DNA of 64,000 bases, from the NCBI GenBank assembly GCA_036365515.1, contig CM070873.1, positions 225,633,876-225,697,875 of the forward strand, given 5' to 3'. The notes beneath the pieces were generated by a model that made no database searches, had not been told where the DNA came from, and worked only from the letters and a program-made list of their open reading frames with translations. Each line of letters opens with the position of its first letter. Position 1 is the first letter of the stretch. A program made the position numbers and the translations under genes. The stretch comes from Torymus aiolomorphi. Lineage: Eukaryota; Arthropoda; Insecta; Hymenoptera; Torymidae. Below are positions 12,231-24,659 of this stretch, piece after piece.

Positions 12231-13160
12231 AAATATTTTTTCGTCAGTATGCTTATAAATAAATAGAATTATGTTATAACTTAAAAGAAAATTGTATTGA
12301 TTATATAATATATTATAATTTAATCATCAACCAAAATTGTTATTTATCTTAAACGTTTAGCTTTATAATCTACTCCTAAGAAACGATGGACGGACTGATT
12401 TTGATTGAAGAAATACGAGCAAAGATGCGCTACTACCTCACTGAAAAAAAGGTATTGTAGCAGCGATATACAACAAGTTACAACAAGCATATCGTATGGC
12501 TGCTATACCTATAAGCGTTTCTTTAGCAACCCCTTCTTATATTGACATTTCAGGTTACAAGATTTTTTTACAGTATTTAAACTTTTAAATGATAAATATT
12601 GCACATTAAGCCGAACAATCATAAATATTTATTATCTTTATTGTAGACAAATTGAATTGAAATCTTTTTAAAGCCTAATTAATTATTTATGATGAATTGT
12701 AAATTTGATTAGTTAATTTAGGTTATAATTATACGAATGTTGACAGACATTTCATATGGCTCTGAGACCTTTTCATTCGGGAGCTGCTGCACTACGAATT
12801 GCTGCAGTAACCTTATCCTTTGCCCGAACTTTGTATGGCTGTGCTCAGATAAAATTTTTTTCAGGGCGGTACATTTGAATTTTAAAATTTGAAATTCTTA
12901 ACTATTTAAAACTATAGTACATTGTGCAACAAGGGGAGAAAATGAGCTATTTCTAGCGAAGATGAAAACACCTTACCCGAGTCTGATATAGTTTTTCTTC
13001 CCGTGTTATACACCGTATTTTTTTAACGAAGGCATGACAAGGTCTTTTTTTACGTATGTAAGTGGGAGAGAGGATTGGGCATTTCGAGTCGTACACGACG
13101 TAGTTGAAAATCAAAATAATTTGAAATGTATACGCAATTACCTATAGAAGAGAGGCAGAC
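12231..13160. other. AT-rich stretch; one partial hairpin end
   Basis: No gene. At 12,917 a tagtacattgtgcaacaagg block matches the left end of the hairpin at 14,340, showing a diverged member of the same family without a clear right arm. Confidence 0.5.
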
Positions 13161-13164
13161 ATTT

Positions 13165-13312
13165 TTATTTCTCACCTTTTTTAGGATAGAAATATTCATT
13201 TCTCACCTCTTTTATGTGAGAAATGGACATTTCTCACCTATTTCAGGGTAGAAATGAATATTTCTCACCAGTTTTTTATTTCTCACCTGTTTTAGGGTCG
13301 AAATGGGTATTT
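13165..13312. repeat. ~31-bp minisatellite, five copies
   Basis: The block atttctcacc recurs at 13,167, 13,198, 13,229, 13,259 and 13,277, mostly followed by tttt, aggg and tagaaat. It sits directly upstream of a satellite relic. Confidence 0.8.
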
Positions 13313-13344
13313 TTTACTACTTTCATAAAATACACTTGCAATGC

Positions 13345-13770
13345 GAAATTTTCTCTCCTATCCCACATACACGAAATATTACACTGAAATATTTCAAGAA
13401 ATATTTCAAAGAAAGCTTGCCGCAACATTGCACCAATAAGACAGAAAGGATGCTAAAACATTTCCTGTTATATTACAAGAAATATTGTAGAAAACTTTCA
13501 GAAACCTTTCGTGAAAGATTCATTGTGCACTCGCTGTAAAAATTTCACGAAATGTTTTGACAAGTTTTCCGCAACATTTATTGAAATATTTCACGCAAGC
13601 TTCGTGTTAAGATACTTGAAACATTACATAAAATCTTGCAGAAACTTTTCTGAAAAGTTTCTCGAAATATTCATATCTCGGTCACAAATTTTTGGAACCA
13701 ATATTTCCACAACCTTGCAGAAATATTTTCCGTAAGATTACAGGAAATGTTGTGTAAACATTCCCACTAA
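13345..13770. repeat. Relic of the 297-bp satellite
   Basis: From about 13,535 this repeats the monomer seen at 1-1,120 (cacgaaatgttttgacaag, tttctcgaaatattcatatc, and so on) with more substitutions, as one copy plus a degenerate part. The ORFs here are monomer readings. Confidence 0.85.
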
Positions 13771-14339
13771 AATAGAATAAAAGATTAATTTTTTCATGCT
13801 TTGAAAAATCATCTGTCTATTCTATCATTGAAACTAATTACAATGAAATCATAATTAAAAATTATATTCATAACCTGAAAAACAAAAAAGTACGTCTGCA
13901 GTGCGTTTGGAGTTTTCTAGTTAACCATTAAAGGACAAGGAATTCATCTGAAGTTTGTTTGTGATAGCAAACAAAAATCTTTTAAAAAACGAGTTTTGAT
14001 TGGTCGGCGAGGAATAGGCGCGAGGATCCACTTTATCTGTTGCTTCTAAATTTCAAATTCAAATTATTTAGAATTAAATAATAAAATGAAAATAGATTAA
14101 AAAATTAATTTCATTCGCTAATTAACCTGAAAAAGTAAATTACTTAAGCAGCGTATTTTGAGTTTACTAGTTTCCGAACACTGGATGTGCATGTGCGCAT
14201 GCGTGCGTGTGTGGAGGGAAGGGCGTGGGGGGGGGGGGTGCATGAACCTCCTTACATGCTGATTTCTCAGGACTACTAAACGAATTTTAACCAACCAAAG
14301 GGCATTCGTTTTGTTTTTGCTTACACATATGGACACAAA

Positions 14340-14470
14340 TAGTACATTATGCAACAAGGGAAAAAATGATCTATTTCAAGCGAAGGTTGGGTGGTCATCA
14401 CGAGTTGGAGTTAAAGGCGCCCGAACGGAGACGAGTGCTGAAAACACTTCCCTTGTTGCACAATGTAGTA
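14340..14470. repeat. 131-bp hairpin element, TAGTACATT-type ends
   Basis: The left end tagtacattatgcaacaagg is mirrored by the right end ccttgttgcacaatgtagta. The interior is GC-richer and contains a second inverted segment. The terminal TAGTACATT links it to the hairpins at 58,663, 62,415, 62,666 and 63,131. The ORFs at 14,311-14,692 run through it. Confidence 0.75.
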
Positions 14471-15261
14471 TTTTTTTATTCTTTTCCAAATGACGCTCGG
14501 AATGCACGATTTTCTACACGACTTTCAGGCATGAAAAAAGACCTGTTCATGCACTTATTAAAAAAAGTCTTTTGTGAAAGTATATTTCCTTTGTTTAATT
14601 GTGATTTTTCGAATTTCAAATTGCATTTTTCCATTTTTTGTACTTTAAAAAAGCAGCCAACAATTCAAAATATTTATAATGTTATTGCTTAATATAAAAA
14701 TAGACGACATTAATTTTTTAGTATTTTTTATCGTGCACTTTGTTAAGAAAAAAATTGTTGAAAATTTAGTTGTTTAACACAGGCTCTTATGGGAGCGTGA
14801 GGTTATGTGGTCTTTGAACGTCAAAATCCTTTATAATAAAGCAGAAATAGAGTTGAAAATATTTCAGTTTAATAGCAAAATTATCAAAAATAAAAATGCA
14901 GAGGGATGATAGTCGCTTACCAAGCATTTAGGAAAGAAGTAAGTGAAAATGTACGTAAGTGAAAATGTAGACGCCGAGTTCGCCTTGGGGAGAGAGGGGA
15001 CCCCCAGTCTCGCCCTGCAGCTGTAACTCTTGAACCTTCTTAAGGGTGACATTAATTATTTATGGGATGAAGTATTTATAGTTTATTTCATGTTTCTTTT
15101 TTATAAATCGAAAGAATTTTATTTATTATTAATCTTTAGTAAAATTGAAACTAATACTCGCATTATGTGGAATTTTTTTATACGTGGAACTATCATATTA
15201 ATACTCTATAGTAACTAAACTATAATAAAATGGTATTATTAATTGCTATAGATCATAAAAC
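14471..15261. other. AT-rich upstream region without a gene
   Basis: Nothing coding was recognised. The block aaagcagccaacaattca near 14,652 recurs near 25,900, so it is repeat-derived. The exon at 15,262 follows. Confidence 0.45.
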
Positions 15262-15639
15262 ATGAAGAAGTTTGCGATAATAATTGATGAAGACAACAAC
15301 AAAAGAGTTATACCATCGAAATGGCTTAGTACTGATAAAAAATTATTACATTGGCCCTCAAATGATGATGTTGACATAAAAAAATTTATTATCAATGAAG
15401 AAGATCCAGACCAAGATTGGGACATCTTCGAAGTAAAAAAATTTATCAAATCAAGTGGTAAAAAAATTAAATTTTTTTGAGCGATTCTATATGTGTTTGA
15501 AGTTTGCAACTTTTAAACTGCATCGAAAATCCAAACTTGCAAAAAATTGTGATTACTCCTTGGAATCGATTTTACAGCGACAAAAATTAAGTAAACAACA
15601 GGTTAGAGTGCAAGAGAATAAGTAACTACAAAACTCATC

Positions 15640-16440
15640 CCCCAAGCACCGACTTTCGCCACGAAAAATGCCAAAAAAGTTCTAAATCCACCGTTTTTGA
15701 GATCGTCAATAATTTTATTATTAGAATATAATTTCTAGCACACAGACTAGCTAAAAAAAATTAGCAACGATGCTAAGTACCACGGAGCACATCCAACCCC
15801 CCCCCCCCTTTCGTCCCGAAAATCGCCAACAAAATCTAATTCGCCATTTTTGAGATCGACAATAATTTTATTGTTGGAATGCGATTTCTAGCATGCTATT
15901 TCTATTTTTTGTAGCTAGTCTCTGTGCTAGAAATCGCATTCCAACAATATAATTATTGTCGATTTCAAAAACGACCGAATTCATTTCCTTTTGCGATTTT
16001 CTAGGGGTGATTCGTTGTGCTTCGAGCATTGCCAATTTTTCTGTGGCTAGTCTGTGTGCTAGGAATTGTATTCCAACAATAAAATTATTGGCGATTACAA
16101 AAACGACAGAATTAAATTTATTTTGCGATTTTCAGGGGTGAAAGCGGGTAATTATGGGGGGGGTTGCGGTGCTTGGAGCGTTGTCAATTTTTCCTTAGCT
16201 AGTCTGTGTGCTAAAAACTATATTCCAACATTAAAATTATTAACGATCTCAAAAACGGCGGAATTAGATTTTTTTTCAATTTTCGGTAGCAAAAGGTCAA
16301 AAGGCGGTGGTTAGACGTTTTCCGCGGTGCTTGCATCGTTTCCAATTTTTGGTTTGCATCTAGTTTATGGGCTAGAAGTTGTATTCCAACAATAAAATTA
16401 TTGTCGATCTCAAATACGGCGGAAATGGAATTTTTTTTCT
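15640..16440. repeat. ~150-bp repeat units, head-to-head then tandem
   Basis: The block attccaacaataaaattatt recurs in direct orientation near 15,938, 16,070, 16,222 (diverged) and 16,383. It recurs inverted near 15,710 and 15,865. Orientation flips around 15,905, where a stem of about 60 bp forms. Each unit also carries a gctagtct block and a C- or G-rich run. The array lies in intron 1 of the DUF4806-type gene. Confidence 0.8.
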
Positions 16441-16681
16441 TTTATTGTCACGACAAAATGGGGGGTTTGGGGGTGAGTTTTTGTTTTTATTTATTGTCTT
16501 CCACTCTAGCATTTTCTTTACTTTATTTTTGTCGCTGTGAAATCGATTCGAAGTGGAAATCACAATTCTTTGGAAGATGGATTTTCGTTGGAGTCTCAAC
16601 GTTGCAAAAGTCAAACGCATGAAGCGAGGGCAGCAAAAACATCTGTGCAATGATCGCCTGCTTCGCCCATATGTATCGAAC

Positions 16682-17125
16682 TTAATTTTTTTAACGGAGT
16701 GAGCGAATAACTGAAAATAATGAGTACGTACTCGACGAGTGTGAAGTTTGTCGCCCTAGTGAAGCGAGGGTCATAATTACACGAGTAGAGGACAAGATAA
16801 GGGTGTAGAAGCAGACTGTGGCTGCAGCAGTATATAGAGTATACTCTTCGGGTTTCGCGGTTTTTCCACAACGTGATCGACTAACCTGGTTTCCCGCGCA
16901 TTTAACCACGTGTCCTTCCTACCATGCTTTTATTATTCGACGTGCGCGTAGTAAAATGATCAGCACATATGCGTACTTCGCACACGCTCTTACGAGAAGC
17001 GTGCGCGAAGTAAATTGATCTGCTCATGCCCGTACTTCGCCCATGCTGTGTGTAAAACAGTTACTTCGCGCATGCAAAACAAGCTCGAAAAAGCGAGTTT
17101 CGCACACTCCGTTAAAAAAAAATTA
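16682..17125. mobile_element. 444-bp MITE-like element
   Basis: The ends ttaatttttttaacggagtg and cactccgttaaaaaaaaatt form terminal inverted repeats of about 20 bp. The interior is GC-richer with several short motifs such as acttcgc and gcgcgaagtaa in both orientations. There is no transposase. It lies in intron 1 of the DUF4806-type gene. Confidence 0.65.
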
Positions 17126-17157
17126 TGTCGGTATTTCACATCACCTGAAGGTGATTC

Positions 17158-17345
17158 GAGGTCTACCCGTTACCGACGCTTGCACGAACCCGTTTTTCTC
17201 ATTCAATTTTCAATTTTAAGAAAAAACCTTTTTGATACGTTGTATGTCCTTTACTAAATCTACAACGTATCAGAGTTTTTTTCTGAAAATTCTAAATTGA
17301 AACAGAAAAGCGGGTCCCTGCAATTGTCGGTAAAAGGGGGACCGC
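17158..17345. mobile_element. ~190-bp hairpin element
   Basis: The arms about 17,158-17,245 and 17,265-17,345 are inverted copies (ttaccgacg with gtcggtaa, gatacgttgtatgt with acaacgtatc, aaaattga with tctaaattg). A cacatcacct block lies just outside both ends and may be a duplicated target. Confidence 0.7.
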
Positions 17346-17849
17346 ACATCACCTTAATGAAGTTTGATGACTGTTGTTAATCATACGTGACCTTCAATTC
17401 CCAATATTTTGTAGATGATTATAACGTAGCTGTAGAAGAAATGAACGTCACCCAAATCGAGGACGTTAGTGATCCTAGTGACGTAGAAAAGTTAAAAAAA
17501 TCTCGGAGTAAGCGGTGTAAGAAATCTGATAATGATATATTATGAATGGTGGTACTCAACGGCATAAAAAATCGAAAACAGTTGTTGAAAATACTTCTGC
17601 AAATAATACAGAGGTTGAATCAAATGAAGATCATTCTCAAAATAATGAGAAAACGAAATCAAATGACAAATCTGATCAAACTTTAGCGCCACAAGGTAAA
17701 AGACGTGAGTTGATGAGCCCTCCTGTTAGCGCCAATATTTTTAACAAAAAAAGTACTACAACTCCGACGAAAATCAATAATCCAGGCAAGTAATTTATAT
17801 GAGTAATTCCACCGAACTCTTCAAATTTGAGCTAGAGAGAAATTGAAAA

Positions 17850-18820
17850 AAAATCAAGAGCACACTTTCATATGACCTTTTTTCTTTCTTTCTAGACCTT
17901 AAATAGTGAAAAAGGGGTAGCGTTACTCATTTCTTTTTTTTTCAAAGCCATTTTTTTAACGGGTAACTCATGTGAAAACTATGGGAACATCTAGTAGTTC
18001 GTGATATTCATTTCTGTATAAAAGTCGTCGGTTTTTATGTAATAAGTGAAAAACTACTTACTTGCCAACTTTGTCATGGGGTACGTTTTTTTAAAAGGGA
18101 TATAATATGTAATGATCTCATCACAAAAGTCACTTTTCATTGACCTTGTAAATGTGCCAGCGATTAATTGTTTTTTAAACCCAGTTTCGTTTTTAATAAT
18201 GACATTTAAAGTAATGTAAAATAAATTATATAAGCAGCACATTAATGAGTAACAGAGCATTTCATTCGGTATGCTTTTAAAGAAAGGGTTTAGAGAAAAT
18301 CCAAAAAATGCAGTCATTTTTTAAAAAGTCGTATAAACAAAGAAATTCAATTTTTGCAAAAATCTGGTAACCCTTAAATAACTCATTATTACACATATCT
18401 GGAGTTGATTTCTTGAAAGTACATATTAAAACAATTGTAAAAAACTTGTATCAAATCATTTAAAGAAAAGTCATTTTTTAATCGCGTAAAGAAGATAATA
18501 ATTTGTACGAGTACCATTTACGTATGCCTTTAATTTTAGTCTTTCTCTTTATCATACGTAATTTGTACGATTCTAAATCGGATTTTGGTACCAAGATGAT
18601 GTTTTTCTAACCCCATTTAAGAACTGTAACCTTTACAGAATTCCGTATATTCAGTATATCTAAAGATATCAAAGAGTAACTCGAATTTGAAAAGTACCGT
18701 AGAATTACTCATATACTGTTTAATTGGAATATTTTACTGTGTCGATACTATATAAAAAGAAATTGTGAATGCATGCTCTTGGAATCTGTAAAGAAAATAT
18801 TTAAAAGAATTTAATAACTT
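17850..18820. other. AT-rich intron, nothing else seen
   Basis: Intron 2 of the DUF4806-type gene. The 87-codon minus-strand ORF at 18,054-18,317 shows no domain and is probably chance. Confidence 0.5.
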
Positions 18821-19015
18821 TTAGAAGAACATCAGGATGACGAGAATTCTCGGATGAAGTCGAGAGTGGGGATGATAATATGTCAACAAAACAGTTGTTA
18901 GTGCAAAACTTAGGTGAATAAAAATAAGAAATTTTAATCTTTATACTCGCTTAGTCTAAGAACTCGCAGATAAATAAATAAATTGAGGAGGGCTCGATAA
19001 AAATACGGTACGGCG

Positions 19016-19086
19016 TGACTTGGCGGGAAATCGAACCCCGGACCTTCCGTTTCGCAATGGGTGCTCCGTTAGCTGAGCTACCAATG
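19016..19086 (-). tRNA. tRNA-like sequence (pseudo-tRNA or SINE head)
   Basis: On the minus strand there is a box-A-like TAGCTCAGCTAACGG with a perfect 4-bp D stem (GCTC/GAGC). A box-B-like GGTTCGATT lies in a T arm with five pairs. The acceptor ends pair in five of seven positions. The anticodon stem does not form (CCCAT against CGGAA), so a working tRNA is unlikely. It could drive RNA polymerase III transcription of a SINE; no SINE tail was recognised. Confidence 0.5.
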
Positions 19087-19533
19087 CATGTGCGCACCTT
19101 TCTTCGTGTTGTCCTCATATTGCTGTTATATGCAACCCGATTCGCCTCGTCACGCTGTGCAGTGTATGCCTACGTAACAATACATTAAATAGTGAAAAAA
19201 CTATATTTGATAAAATATTTGTAGAGTTTAAGTTAATAATTAATTAATTTTATAGAGATGCAGAAAAAAATACTAAAAATGGTGCATTCTTTAGCAATAA
19301 AGCAAGAACTTATGCGAAATGATTTATTAAAATGTAACTAGAGGAAAGTGACCAGCGATTTAGTTCAGTTATCGGATGAAAAAACCAAGATTGTTTTAGA
19401 ATATTTTCCAATAACTACAAATCCAGAAAGTACAAAGAAAAAAATCGATGTTGTGGAAGGTAAACTACGAGACAAAAACTTTGCGAAACTTGTGGTATGA
19501 TTTTATCATTTATTTTATTTATTATTTATAGTA

Positions 19534-19757
19534 TATTACGTACCAAGGGAGGAAAAAACTTGGACAGTCCACAGCTCGTGTAAATTGCCACCCGAGCCGA
19601 AGGCGAGGGTGGCAAACACGAGCTGTGGGCTGGCCAATTTTACTCCCGTGGAGCGTATACTATTTTTTTGCCTAGCGAGGCCGAAAATACAACCTTCGCG
19701 ATCTGGCGCCGGGAGCGAAAGTGGCACTTTCGGCCCGCTAGGCAAAAAAATTAATTT
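19534..19757. repeat. Compound double hairpin, near-identical to 62,868-63,072
   Basis: Two adjacent stems: one from accaagggagga to tactcccgtggagcg around cccgagccgaaggcgagggt, and one from tgcctagcgagg to cccgctaggca. The same 200 bp occurs inverted at 62,868-63,072 with few changes, and a partial copy at 32,506-32,620. The high GC content and the stem loops contrast with the AT-rich flanks. There are no ORFs. It lies in intron 4 of the DUF4806-type gene. Confidence 0.85.
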
Positions 19758-19759
19758 TA

Positions 19760-21280
19760 TACAGACATAACCTCAAAACCCTAACTTTGATACGATTTTT
19801 CGGCGCTCGTGGTATAAAATAAATAAAATACAGTTTAAGACTAACGTAACGTTTTTCGCTCGAGCGATAATCGAAGCGTCACTAAGTATCGAAAAAAAGT
19901 GCTCGAAGTCACTAGGATAAAATAGCGATTACTGGGACAACGTAAAAAGTGCCCCCTATACCGGGACAGGAATAAATACTATTAATAATCTAATACATAT
20001 AAACTTAAATCATGAAAGTAAAAATTCTTTAATCATTTTTAAGTTCCAATTTATTTAGTTACATGATTTATTTTTATTTAAAAAGTAACGAATTTAAAAG
20101 AAAAAATAATTAACAGAGCTTTTTGAAACAGTCTATCTAATAGAACCTTAAATTGTCTCATTATCGGCAGTATTTCCCATTTTAGGATGAAGTTCGATTA
20201 CTCATCAGGTTAATATTGTCCCAGTATTAGGTTTTTTTTGTCCTAATTTAGGATTTATTTAAAAAATCATGTCCCACCCAAGGATGTAGAGTATTTATTA
20301 AATGTATTTTTTTTTTACTTTTATAACATTTTAACATTATTTTATTCGTGATATCAATTAAACGAAGTATAAAATATGTTACAATTTTTATTTCACAAAA
20401 AAAGAAACAATTCGCTATTTTTTAATCATATGTATGTTGTACAACTTATTTTATTTCCTATAAATAGTTATAACCCTATCATTACATACTTTACTTATTA
20501 ATTATATAATTAAGATGTAATTCATTATTTTATTTCATAGGTTGTAGCTGGATTTCTAATAAAACGTGATGCAGGTAATCAAGGGATTCTACCACAATTT
20601 TGAGTGAATTTGATATGTTGTGTAGCTTATTTATACAGCTTATAATTTCATTTTTTTATAAACATAGAACCATTGTACATATATCGCATGTGGATTTTTT
20701 TAAAGCATATTCATACATTTATTACTGACGTCTTTAAAATTTTCATTTCATTGACTTTAACTCTTTCAGTCGTAGGAGCCGATATATTGCCACCGTTTTT
20801 ACTTTTTATTATTTTATGCAAAATCATGATTTTTGTTTGGATTTTCAGGTAGTAAAAGACTTAAACTTTAAATCAAATATCATTTTTTATCAATCAATAA
20901 TTGTTTATAATTGTTGTAAACAAATATATCCCAAAAAAAAGTGTTTTCGTGAATTTATTGCGTGACTAAAGGGGTTAAAAGCTGTTCCAAAGGACTACTT
21001 GATTCTCTTAGGCTTTATTTTCGTAATTGCGAGTATAATGCGAGTATAATGCGAGTATAAATATGAAGGCAATGTTGCAGCCCGCCTCCTTAACGATTTT
21101 GTATTTCCAATTGTTTACAAAAATTATAAATCCAATCGACTTCGTTTATTTCAACGGAACTTTTCATTATAGTCAGCTATAGAGGGCTCAACTCTGCTAT
21201 AAAACATACTTTTTTATTTCATTATTTTTAAAATATTTTTCTTCAAATTTAAATAGACAAAATGATTTTATAATAAGTTA
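19760..21280. other. AT-rich intron sequence
   Basis: Intron 4 of the DUF4806-type gene. A gcgagtataat 12-bp unit is repeated three times near 21,030. A possible small exon at 20,541-20,600 is discussed under rejected items. Confidence 0.45.
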
Positions 21281-21283
21281 TAA

Positions 21284-21382
21284 TATATATATGTGTATGT
21301 GTGTGTGTATATGTGTGTATGTGTGTGTGTCTGTGTGTGTGGTGTGTGTGTGCGTGTGCGTGTGTGCGTGTGTGTGTGTCTT
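21284..21382. repeat. (TG)n microsatellite
   Basis: TG units with TA, TC and CG interruptions; ORFs on both strands are artefacts. Confidence 0.92.
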
Positions 21383-21496
21383 TAAAAATAATGAAACTAA
21401 TTTTTTGACTCAGCGTGCGGTAAATCCCAGTCACGCACGCTTCTTAAAATAAGCATACGCAAAAGGGGTACTTATCGCAACGAGTATCAAAAAATA

Positions 21497-21628
21497 ATGT
21501 TCGATACACGTGATAAAAATGAGTCTGTTACGAGTGTTTGTCGTCCGAACGAAGCGAGGGCTCGCTTCGTTCGGACGGCAGAATCGCGTTCCTGTCAGAA
21601 TCATTTTTATGACATTAGTATCGAAATG
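21497..21628. repeat. Hairpin with perfect GC-rich core palindrome
   Basis: The outer arms cgatacacgtgataaaaatg and catttttatgacattagtatcg's partner pair imperfectly. The core is a perfect palindrome, with gtccgaacgaagcgag directly followed by its complement. The gaagcgag core matches that of the hairpins near 35,945 and 62,480, so it belongs to the same family. The ORF 21,497-21,718 is not a gene. Confidence 0.75.
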
Positions 21629-21639
21629 TACGCCAAAAA

Positions 21640-23320
21640 AAATTATGTAGAAAAAATTGCTATTTTCTGGACCAATCGAGAGACAGGCTCATTTTCTCAC
21701 GAAAATAGTGCAATATAAAGTAAAAATTTCTGTTTATATAGTCAAAATTACAAACTAATAGCAACTTTTACCATAAATTGTAGTAATTTTCATAAAAATT
21801 TAATATAGAAAATAGTAATTTTTTCTACATGAATTTTCTCCGTGAATCATTATTATAGATATCGAAATGGCTTTTCTGAAGGCTCATCAGTATGCGAAAT
21901 ACTTTATACCTTTAACAAGTCCTATATCAAATATGTTAAATGCTTATTACGTATGCTTATAACAGTCATGAAGATAGAAGTTTTTGGTATTGTTTTTTGA
22001 AGAACGATATGTAAGCAACTCGTATGGTCTTTCTCGCTGAAAATGAAACTATCGCATGTAGAATAGATAAATTCTTAATACTATTCTAAATTTTTATGAA
22101 AACTTTTTTCACCGGTAAGGACCTATTCGGAAATGCCATTACTATGTATAAATTGAAATAATATCGTGCATGTCATATCTGAAAATGAGCTATTCCACTC
22201 ATGCTGAAAACAACCTAACAGTATAGTAGACAAGTTCATTTTCCGCCCTTGCTAAATACAATGCTATTTTTTTTTTTTTTATAAAACAACTTTTATAATG
22301 CTTATTAATATTTTTGAACATATTTCCACATAAACGCTTTTAATAGATTTTACGACGAAGGAATAAATGCAACTGAACGAGAGTGAGAGAGAGAGAAAAC
22401 GTAATGCATACTTATAATAATCATAAGATCCACCCACCCATACAAAATAACGCATACAAGAGGCTGCATGTCCATGAATTCATAAATATTGCATATATAA
22501 TAAATATGACAAGTTTCATTATATATAACAATAATAATAGTAAATTTATATAAATGTTATACTATTCAAACATGAAGTTTTACTCTGTGCATTACATATC
22601 ACTCTTGAATGTTTTTATATCTAAAAGAATTTCATTAAATAATGACAGCAAGTAAATTAGAATCCGTAAAAGTACAACTGCCAGCTGAAAAATCTCGTGC
22701 GTTTTCACGCGAATATTTCACAACTTCAGAAGTAAAAAATGCATAAGTTAATTTTTTTTAAAATTATCTTACCTTTTAAAGAGATACTTTAAAAAAATCC
22801 TAGTAGCTTAAATATATTTAAACTGTATAGTAAAATGTGCAGAAACCATTTTTTAAATGAATAATATAAATAAAACGTGTAATTTATTGTATAAAAATTT
22901 TTCATACGGGATATATAATATTATTATTTTGAAATTACTTTTCAATTAAATGAAAAATTGCTTATAATATTGCTGATTTACTTTAAAGTCGTTGTTTAAG
23001 TTGCATGCTAATTATCATTACATTGTGCACATATAGGCTATGGTTAAATAGAATTTACTATATTGTATATTCATGGGTTATGGGTTTCAAATATTTCAAC
23101 ATTTTAGTTTGTTTTTTTAAAGTCATGTTTTTATTTTTAACAATAAACTAAAAATGTTACCTTCACTATGAACAATGCTATGCTGTGTATTTGAGTTTAT
23201 AATTAACATAGTATTTAATAACTCAACACTTTTTCTCTTAACCATTTTAATATGAAGACAACATGATTTAAAAAATTTGTACATTATTTGAATGATAAAT
23301 TACTGACGTCATACGAATTT
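21640..23320. other. AT-rich intron, nothing else recognised
   Basis: The remaining part of intron 4 of the DUF4806-type gene, with a short ga-rich run near 22,380. A weak inverted repeat of acatagtaatttttct-type sequence lies at 21,680-21,850, like that at 9,200-9,460. Confidence 0.4.
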
Positions 23321-23819
23321 TTAGGTATGCTATATGAGAAGTATTGGTGGGCACAATGCACATGATCAGATTACGAAAATTTTAAGCACTTGCATTGATG
23401 ACCAGGTTTTGTGCCAGTATAGCTATACAGGCAGAAAAAAGAACGAACATGGAGAAAAAAATAAAAAGTTTTCTGAACTCCTTGTGAACTCTTGTATATT
23501 TAGTAAGTCGACGCGTTTACATGTTTATTTATTTTGTAATTTTTTTTAATTTTTAGCGGACGATATTAAACTAAATTATTGAACTGTCTAACATCATAAT
23601 ATCTGTGGCTTCTAGGAATAATCACTTATCTCCACTTTTCATTATTTCGAGTAAATCGAGTTTTTAGTTTCGCATCGGTGTTTTGAATCAAAACAAATGA
23701 GATTAAATACAACACTGCATCTATGAATACTAATGAATACTAATCTAAATAACATATTTTTTACCATAGTAATTAGACCAAATAGCGTTGATGTATTAGA
23801 AAACGGGTTTCATTTACGT

Positions 23820-24120
23820 AGTTATTCCGGGAATAAATAAAAATTTTAGTGGAGTTATGTGGGGTTTCCGGGAGTTTTTCTAAAAAAAAGTGGAGTTACA
23901 TGGGTTTTCCGGTAATTAGTCTAAAAAAAAAAGTGGAGTTACGTGGTTTTTCCGGGAGTTATTCTAAAAAAAAAGTGGAGTTACGTGTTTTCTCCGGGAA
24001 TTATTCTTAAAACAAAGTGGAGTTACGTGGTTTTTCCGGGAATTATTCTTAAAAAATGGAGATACGTGGTTATTCCGGGAAAATGTTGAAAACAATGGAG
24101 ATACGTGGTTTTTCCTTGTG
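23820..24120. repeat. ~42-bp minisatellite, about seven copies
   Basis: The block gtggagttacgtgg with tttttccggg recurs at 23,849, 23,890, 23,933, 23,975, 24,017, 24,056 and 24,095, with one more trace near 24,232. It lies within intron 5 of the DUF4806-type gene. Confidence 0.9.
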
Positions 24121-24659
24121 CTGATTCAAGACAAGTGCATTTTCGTAATTTCTGTCACGGCTAGATGATAGAGGACTGTTTAAAGATAAGAAATAAGGCA
24201 TAAAACCGAATTTGAAAAACTCATCCCTTACGTGGTTTTTCCGTAATCCTCGCTTGCTTAGATCTATATATAAACTTACAATAAGCATAACAACAATTTT
24301 TAGTTTAAAGCAAATTTAAGTTTTTATTTCTGTCCTCTAAAAACTAAAAGAAATGCACAACGTTCGTTTGTGAACCAACGAATTTTCAATATAAATCATT
24401 CTTTTCAGGGGCGATTGAATTATCGTACAAAAATGTAACACAGGATGATATTAAAAAAAGTGTTGCTTCATGGCTTGACGCAGCGAAAACAAGAGTAACT
24501 CGTTCTAAAACATACGTTTTAAATCATTTTAATATAAGAATGAAGATTCTTCAGTCGGAACATATTATTCTTTTATTTTTAGAAATCCATCAAGAAAAAC
24601 TTCTGTTATCCCTCTTAACCTTGATGTCGACAGCGATAATGAAGATGAGTGATCGATTT

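Larger units (their letters stand above)
15262..24652 (+). pseudogene. Decayed DUF4806-type gene, six to seven exons
   Basis: Exons with matching splice sites: 15,262-15,457, 17,415-17,785, 18,825-18,913, 19,256-19,494, 23,325-23,502, 24,409-24,494 and a possible acidic last exon at 24,593-24,652. Exon 1 encodes a start with the pattern VIPSKWL...WP...DWDIFEV that I associate with the N-terminus of hymenopteran DUF4806 proteins. Exon 4 (YFPITTNPEST, KLRDKNFAKLV), exon 5 (RSIGGHNAHDQITK) and exon 6 (SWLDAAKTR) carry the C-terminal domain. Exon 2 is followed by GCAAGT, a classical GC-AG donor. Function is unknown for this family. Lesions: a 2-nt shift near 17,540, another near 18,853, and an in-frame TAG near 19,339. 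The final junction is out of phase. The domain frame in exons 4-6 is otherwise kept, so loss is probably recent. Introns hold hairpins and minisatellites. Confidence 0.6.

Noticed and set aside
19016..19086. Functional tRNA gene
   Set aside because: The anticodon stem does not pair and the acceptor stem has two mismatches, so it is listed only as tRNA-like.
20541..20602. Possible extra exon of the DUF4806-type gene after an acceptor at 20,540
   Set aside because: Joining exon 4 directly to the exon at 23,325 keeps phase and gives the expected domain continuity; including this segment would insert a short chain and a stop.
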